Below are positions 59,939-64,000 of a stretch of 64,000 nucleotides of DNA, in pieces. Below the pieces are notes generated by a model. It did no database searches. It saw nothing but the letters and a program-made list of their open reading frames with translations, and was not told where the DNA came from. The stretch is from Humitalea sp050632385 (lineage in GTDB: Bacteria > Pseudomonadota > Alphaproteobacteria > Acetobacterales > Acetobacteraceae). Each line of letters begins with the position of its first letter. Position 1 is the first letter of the stretch. Both the position numbers and the translations under genes were made by a program. The DNA is taken from NCBI RefSeq assembly GCF_050632385.1, contig NZ_CP192599.1:5804229-5868228 (forward strand), read 5' to 3'.

Positions 59939-60016
59939 CGGAAGACAGGCAGCACGCCATGTCACCAGACAAAGAAAAAATACCTATTTCCGAGAATCTA
60001 TGCTACGCAGACTCCC

Positions 60017-60589
60017 ATGCGCCCCCACACCCCACCCCGCCCCTGGTCCCCCCTTTCCGACCAGGAATGGGCCGCCCTCTACCCCCATCTCCAGAACCGT
60101 TCCCCCGCCGGCCGCCAGGTCGGCGACCTGCGCCTGCGCATCGACGCGATCTTCCACATCGCCTGCACCGCCGCCCCCTGGCGCGAGACCCCCGAAAAAT
60201 ACGGCAAGCCCAACACCATCGCCCGCTATTTCCGTCGCCTCACCCATGGCGGCTTGTGGCAATCCCTCCTGCAAACCCTCGTCACCCTCGACGACGACTG
60301 CCACCCGCTGCGCAGGATAGAGTCCTTCATCACCCGCGCCTGCCGACGCGCCCATCGCATCCTTGGGCTGCAATTCCTCATCCTCATCCGCCGCCTGGAC
60401 ATCCGTTCCGCCCTCAACGGACCCCCTTGGCTGCTGCCCGATCCTGATTTGTCCCAAATCCTGATTCTCCACAGCCTGCCTGCCTTGCAGCGCCGCGACC
60501 TGCCCACCATCCGCCTTCTCCGGCGCGTCCTGCGCACGGTCGCGGGGAAAAAATCGATCCCCCGCAGCGTGCGTCTGGCCTGGCCTTGA
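60017..60589 (+). CDS. Transposase-derived protein (IS5/DUF4096-like N-terminal domain)
   Basis: The 190-residue protein begins PWSPLSDQEWAALYPHLQNR and continues DLRLRIDAIFHIACTAAPWR and KPNTIARYFRRLTHGGLWQS, the DUF4096-type DNA-binding domain of IS5-family transposases. The DDE catalytic half is absent, replaced by a leucine- and arginine-rich helical region, and there are no terminal repeats nearby. It is either a relic or a domesticated DNA-binding protein; I know of similar stand-alone genes in Acetobacteraceae. Its stop shares a base with the next ATG (TGATG), which supports a real gene. Confidence 0.7.
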   Translation: MRPHTPPRPWSPLSDQEWAALYPHLQNRSPAGRQVGDLRLRIDAIFHIACTAAPWRETPEKYGKPNTIARYFRRLTHGGLWQSLLQTLVTLDDDCHPLRRIESFITRACRRAHRILGLQFLILIRRLDIRSALNGPPWLLPDPDLSQILILHSLPALQRRDLPTIRLLRRVLRTVAGKKSIPRSVRLAWP

Positions 60590-61341
60590 TGGACAAGCCC
60601 CCAAACCCCCACCAGCATCGCCCCATGGCCGAACCAACCCCGGATTCCGTGCGCGCCGCCATCGCCACCCAATCCGCGGCCCGGGGGTTTGCCCTCTCCC
60701 ACCACGGCGCCATGGCCGCGGCCCTGCCGGATCTCGCCGGCCCCTATGCCGCGCTCTACCGCGCGCTCACGCTCGACCAGCGCCATCTGACACCCTTCGA
60801 ACGCGAAGCCATCTGGCTCGGCATCCTGACCGCCTGTGAGGAACCGGTCGGCACCCACCACGTCGCCGCCTTCTTCGCCACCGGCGGCACGCAGGACCAG
60901 GCCACGGCCATTTTCGCCCTGGCCGCCTGGGCCGCCGGCAGCCGCACCTATGCCTTCCTGCAAAACAACTGGGCCGAGGATTTCCCCGCCGCCCCCACCG
61001 CCTACACGGCCAAAGCCAAAACCCTGGCCGCCCCCTTGGACGAACCGACTGCCCGCCTCGTCCTCCTGGCCATCAACGCCGCCACGCCAAACCCCTGGGC
61101 ACTGGCCCAGGACCTCGCCGCCGCCTACGCGGCCCAAACCCCCGAACCGAAAATGGCCGAGGCCCTCAGCCTCATCATCTGGCCCCGCGGCGTGAACCGT
61201 TTCGTCGCCGCGACCGATGCCTGGCTGGCGCTGCTGCGCTCCGGCCAGGTCACCGCCTCGCCCCCCTTCCAGGCCTGGGCCGACACCCCCGGCCAAGGCG
61301 CCTACCAACCCAGTGCCTACCAACAAGGAAAAGCAAGATGA
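60589..61341 (+). CDS. Carboxymuconolactone-decarboxylase/AhpD-like protein
   Basis: The 250-residue all-helical protein carries an AhpD/CMD-type segment LTPFEREAIWLGILTACEEP, then VGTHHVAAFFATGG, with glutamate, one cysteine and histidine where AhpD has ExxxCxxC and His; the second cysteine is missing. It is longer than a single CMD domain and may contain two pseudo-repeats. ATG at 60589 shares a base with the upstream stop; ATG 60625 is an alternative. Its stop overlaps the ABM monooxygenase start (ATGA), so they are coupled. Peroxidase or decarboxylase activity is uncertain. Confidence 0.75.
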   Translation: MDKPPNPHQHRPMAEPTPDSVRAAIATQSAARGFALSHHGAMAAALPDLAGPYAALYRALTLDQRHLTPFEREAIWLGILTACEEPVGTHHVAAFFATGGTQDQATAIFALAAWAAGSRTYAFLQNNWAEDFPAAPTAYTAKAKTLAAPLDEPTARLVLLAINAATPNPWALAQDLAAAYAAQTPEPKMAEALSLIIWPRGVNRFVAATDAWLALLRSGQVTASPPFQAWADTPGQGAYQPSAYQQGKAR

Positions 61342-61649
61342 TCCACGTCCTCGCCATGATCACCGCCAAGCCCGGCAAACGCGACGAAATCCTTACCCAC
61401 ATGCGGGCCAACATCCCGGCCGTGCTGGCTGAGGACGGCTGCCTCGCCTACGGCCCCGCCACCGACACGCCCGACGCCGGCGCGATCCAGACCCCCATCG
61501 GCCCCGACAGTTTCGTGGTGGTCGAACAATGGGCCAGCCTGGACGCACTCCGCGCCCATGCCGCCGCGCCCCACATGAAGGCCTATGGCGCCGCCACCCG
61601 CGACCTCGTCGCCAGCCGCGTGATCCATGTGCTGACCCCAGCCACCTGA
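61338..61649 (+). CDS. Antibiotic biosynthesis monooxygenase (YgiN/ABM) family protein
   Basis: The 103-residue protein is a ferredoxin-like ABM domain: MIHVLAMITAKPGKRDEILT, the central EDGCLAYGPATDTPDAGAIQ, and FVVVEQWASLDALRAHAAAP followed by HMKAYG. Such dimeric proteins act as quinol monooxygenases or small-molecule oxygenases without cofactor. It is coupled to the CMD-like gene by a 4-nt overlap, a pairing that suggests a shared quinone- or aldehyde-like substrate. The next 180 bp between converging stops hold no gene. Confidence 0.92.
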   Translation: MIHVLAMITAKPGKRDEILTHMRANIPAVLAEDGCLAYGPATDTPDAGAIQTPIGPDSFVVVEQWASLDALRAHAAAPHMKAYGAATRDLVASRVIHVLTPAT

Positions 61650-61826
61650 CCCATGCGGGCCACGCACCCCGTCACCCCGACCGGTGTGCGAACCCCCGCG
61701 CCCGCCACGCCGCGCGCTAAACACCCTGCGCCGGCAGCGGCGCACGCTACCCACCCGATGCCGCACCTTGCGAACCCCACGCCCGGAGCGGCGCGCCTGA
61801 CCCACCCCGGCCCCGCCACGCCGCGC

Positions 61827-63437
61827 CTACCCCCGCAGCGCCTGCAACTGCGCGGGGTAGCCTGCCGGGTCCACCTGCACATCGATCAGGCTGGGGCCGT
61901 CAAAGGCCAGGGCCACGGCCAGCGCCTCGCGGAGCATCTCCTCGGTGTCGGCATGCAGGCCCAGGACGCCCATGCCCTCGGCGATGGTGCAAAAATCGAC
62001 CCGGCCCCAGCGCACGCCCTCCGGCAGCAACTGGCGGTGCTGCTGCTTGATATCGATCAGCGACAGGGCCGCATCGTTGAACACGATGGTGACCAGCCGC
62101 GCCCGCGCCTCGAAGGCCGTCGCCAACTCGCCCAGGCACATCATCAACCCGCCATCCCCGGTGAAGGCGATCGCGCCCCGCGCCGGGTCGTGCAGCGCCG
62201 CGGCGATGCCGGCGGGCAAGGCAAACCCCATGCTGGCCAGGCCGTTGGAAATCAGCAGGTCGCGCGGCGCCGCACAGGCCCAGAACGCGGTCGCGGAAAA
62301 CGTATGCGCCCCGGCATCGACAGTGGCGCGCGGGGCGGTCGCTTGCCCCGCGTGCAAACCCGCTTCCTCACGCGCGATCTGCACGACCCGCGGCGGTGCC
62401 ACGCCACCGCTGCCGGCCCAGGCCAGGGCCGCGCGCATCGCATCGCCATGGGCGCCGATGACGGGCAGCAACCAGGCGCTGGGCGCGGCATCCGCGGCCA
62501 GCGCCGCCAGCGATGCGCCCAGGTCGCCATGGAGCCCAACGGCCGGCTGGATGTAATGCACGGGGTGCGGCCGCAGCCCGATATCCAGCACCGGGGCGGT
62601 GTAGCGCCAAGGCTGCGGGATCAACTCCACCGGGTCGAGGCCGGCCAACAGGATCAGGTCGGCCTCACCGACGCAATTCGCCTCAAGCGACCCGCCGGTA
62701 AAAACCCCGACGCAATGCGGATCGGCATCGGCGACGCAGCCCTTGGCCTTGCAGGTGACCAGCACCGGGCAGCCCAAGGCTGTGACCAGCGCCCGCAAGG
62801 CTTCGCTCGCCTCCGCCGCTTCCAGCCCGGCGATCACCACGGGCTTTCTGGCGCCGGCCAGCAGTGCCCGGGCGGCATCCAGGGCGGCCGGGTCCGGGGG
62901 CAGGGGGGCGGGGGGCGCGAAATCCTTGGGCTCCGCCTGGCGCCGCGCCGCCTGGCCGGTCAGGTCCAGGTGCACGGCCCCGCGCGGGGCGGCGCAGGCC
63001 AGGTTCAGCAGCGCCTCGATCTCGGCCACCGGGTCGTTGCTGTCGCAGCGGGCATAGCCCTTGGCCACCGCCGCCGTCGCCGCCCGCTGGTCGAAGAATT
63101 GATGCGTCACCCAATCGGCCTGCGTCGCGGAAAACCCATCCGACACCAGCAGCAGCGGCGCCCGTTCCAAGGTCGCGCAGGCCAGGCCGTTGACCGCATT
63201 GCCGACCCCCGGCCCCTTGGTGGTCAGCACCACACCCGGGGCGCCGGTCAGCTCGGCATCGGCCAGGGCCGCCATCGCGGCAGCGCCTTCATGCCGGCAC
63301 AGCACGAAGTGGATGCCGTGGTGCGGCGCGGCCGCGATCAGGTCCAGCGAGGATCCACCCCCCGGTACCCCCCAGATCCGTTTGGTGCCGCGTTGAGAGA
63401 GCGCCCGCAGCAGGGCGTCAGTCACGGTCTTTGCCAT
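61827..63437 (-). CDS. Thiamine-diphosphate-dependent enzyme (acetolactate-synthase large-subunit-like)
   Basis: The 536-residue protein has the three-domain layout of the POX/ALS family: N-terminal Pyr domain with cofactor glutamate in FVLCRHEGAAAMAALADAEL, a central domain around ARKPVVIAGLEAAEASEALR, and the PP domain with the Mg/ThDP motif AFTGDGGLMMCLGELATAFE followed by VTIVFNDAALSLIDI. ALS proper, benzoylformate decarboxylase-like, sulfopyruvate or oxalyl-CoA decarboxylases share this fold, and no regulatory subunit gene is adjacent, so the substrate is open. ATG at 63437. It is divergent from the Y-family polymerase gene. Confidence 0.9.
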   Translation of the reverse strand: MAKTVTDALLRALSQRGTKRIWGVPGGGSSLDLIAAAPHHGIHFVLCRHEGAAAMAALADAELTGAPGVVLTTKGPGVGNAVNGLACATLERAPLLLVSDGFSATQADWVTHQFFDQRAATAAVAKGYARCDSNDPVAEIEALLNLACAAPRGAVHLDLTGQAARRQAEPKDFAPPAPLPPDPAALDAARALLAGARKPVVIAGLEAAEASEALRALVTALGCPVLVTCKAKGCVADADPHCVGVFTGGSLEANCVGEADLILLAGLDPVELIPQPWRYTAPVLDIGLRPHPVHYIQPAVGLHGDLGASLAALAADAAPSAWLLPVIGAHGDAMRAALAWAGSGGVAPPRVVQIAREEAGLHAGQATAPRATVDAGAHTFSATAFWACAAPRDLLISNGLASMGFALPAGIAAALHDPARGAIAFTGDGGLMMCLGELATAFEARARLVTIVFNDAALSLIDIKQQHRQLLPEGVRWGRVDFCTIAEGMGVLGLHADTEEMLREALAVALAFDGPSLIDVQVDPAGYPAQLQALRG

Positions 63438-63611
63438 GGGCAAACCATGCCCCCGCTTTTGCCGCACGGGAAGGGATGGAACGCAGGGCGAACGGCGCTT
63501 GCGCGCGATCGCTTCGCGATGACGCGCAAGCCCGCATTTTGGCGAGCAATTTCATCGCCTTGCTTTCGCCCCGCGATTCGACGCAAGGCGATATTGCGCT
63601 AGGCTGAGGGC

Positions 63612-64000
63612 ATGACCGGCCCCGCCCTCTGCCGCGACTGCCTGCACCACGACGGTGCCGGTTTCGCGGCCTGCCCATCCTGCGGCGGCTGGCGCGTGGT
63701 GGCGCATCGCAGCCTGTTCGACCTGTCCATCGCGCATGTCGATTGCGATGCCTTCTACGCCAGTGTGGAAAAGCGCGACGACCCGTCGCTGCGCGCCAGG
63801 CCCGTGCTGATCGGCGGCGGCAAGCGCGGCGTGGTGGCCGCCGCCTGCTACGTCGCGCGCACCCGTGGCGTGCGCTCGGCGATGCCGATGTACAAGGCGC
63901 TGGCGGCCTGCCCGGATGCCGTCGTCATCAAGCCCAACATGGCCAAATACGTCGCAGCGGGCCGCCAAGTGCGGGCGCTGATGGAGGCGCTGACCCCCCT
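63612..64000 (+). CDS. dinB: DNA polymerase IV (DinB), 5' part, cut by the window edge
   Basis: The frame runs off the end of the window, leaving 129 codons. Residues 1-25 form a small zinc-ribbon-like segment (CRDCLHHDG, then FAACPSCGGW). The Y-family catalytic start follows: IAHVDCDAFYASVEKRDDPS with the catalytic Asp and steric-gate region, then VLIGGGKRGVVAAACYVART and SAMPMYKALAACPDAVVIKP. This is translesion polymerase IV, which copies past damaged bases. The cysteine pairs ahead of the polymerase domain occur in several alphaproteobacterial homologues. No LexA box was found in the 170 bp upstream. Confidence 0.92.
   Translation, partial: MTGPALCRDCLHHDGAGFAACPSCGGWRVVAHRSLFDLSIAHVDCDAFYASVEKRDDPSLRARPVLIGGGKRGVVAAACYVARTRGVRSAMPMYKALAACPDAVVIKPNMAKYVAAGRQVRALMEALTP

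Noticed and set aside
61650..61826. Repeated CCCGCCACGCCGCGC strings between converging genes
   Set aside because: Two 15-bp matches at 61698 and 61812 regions in a very GC-rich, low-complexity gap; likely chance, no structure or gene.

Overview
The window is GC-rich, tightly packed bacterial chromosome. It carries six orphan Bug/TctC-type periplasmic binding-protein genes (starts near 14878, 17193, 23343, 29153, 51087 and 55254), two HWE-family sensor kinases, ExoD, formate--tetrahydrofolate ligase and frequent GTG starts. Together these suggest an alphaproteobacterium, most likely of the Acetobacteraceae (Roseomonas-like). That assignment is inference from gene content; there is no rRNA or other taxonomic marker here.

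Layout. (1) 0.9-8.7 kb, minus strand: a type I restriction-modification operon in the order hsdM, rhuM, hsdS, a small unrecognised winged-helix-like gene, hsdR. All four junctions are 4-nt ATGA/GTGA overlaps. (2) 9.0-11.5 kb, minus strand: a second overlapping operon with a DUF932/TIGR03299 phage/plasmid-type protein and two unrecognised membrane proteins. (3) tRNA-Ala(GGC) at 12.7 kb, a possible edge between this accessory block and core genes, then fhs and a DUF1289 gene. (4) 14.9-30.1 kb: small-molecule metabolism (binding proteins, SnoaL-like/TetR pair, dienelactone hydrolase, a racemase-fold protein, DUF1254, GST, 2-aminoethylphosphonate-type aminotransferase, vWA and CBS proteins), interrupted at 20.0-22.3 kb by a solitary Mrr-like nuclease/STAND NTPase that looks like a defence gene. 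(5) 30.13-30.95 kb: an intact IS5-family IS427-type element inserted in the stop codon of a binding-protein gene, next to a REP-like palindromic repeat that recurs at 54.2 kb. (6) 31-42.6 kb: a YDAQGR-repeat secreted protein, an HWE kinase, exoD, a cobalamin riboswitch with btuB, a LysR/DsbA-like divergent pair, a metallo-beta-lactamase-fold protein without its metal histidines, and a biuret-hydrolase-like enzyme coupled to a purine-type permease. (7) 42.8-45.8 kb: a two-gene pair (small helical protein and a 12-repeat TPR protein) sharing an almost identical N-terminal 17-residue motif, the best candidate here for an undescribed system. (8) 45.8-57.1 kb: mmsB-like dehydrogenase, FAD monooxygenase, MarR, MBL hydrolase, a YopT/C58-like cysteine protease, two more binding proteins, a MetE-C-like protein, a tannase-family esterase and a membrane HWE kinase. 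(9) 57.2-60.6 kb: a more AT-rich accessory patch with two unrecognised proteins, a phage-type DNA methyltransferase, a ParD-like antitoxin with a deleted, frameshifted parE, and a transposase-derived gene. (10) 60.6-64.0 kb: a carboxymuconolactone-decarboxylase-like protein and an ABM monooxygenase, a thiamine-diphosphate enzyme, and the 5' end of a Y-family DNA polymerase gene cut by the window edge.

How the genes work together. The type I operon supplies all three subunits needed for modification and restriction, plus two accessory proteins. The riboswitch ties outer-membrane B12 uptake to cobalamin level. The binding proteins have no TctAB membrane partners in the window, so they must share transporters encoded elsewhere or act in sensing. 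Several small operons pair a regulator with a metabolic enzyme (SnoaL-like/TetR; FAD monooxygenase/MarR/MBL; LysR/DsbA-like). Conflict-type genes (type I RM, nuclease-STAND, motif-sharing TPR pair, YopT-like protease, decayed ParDE) are scattered between metabolic genes rather than in one island.
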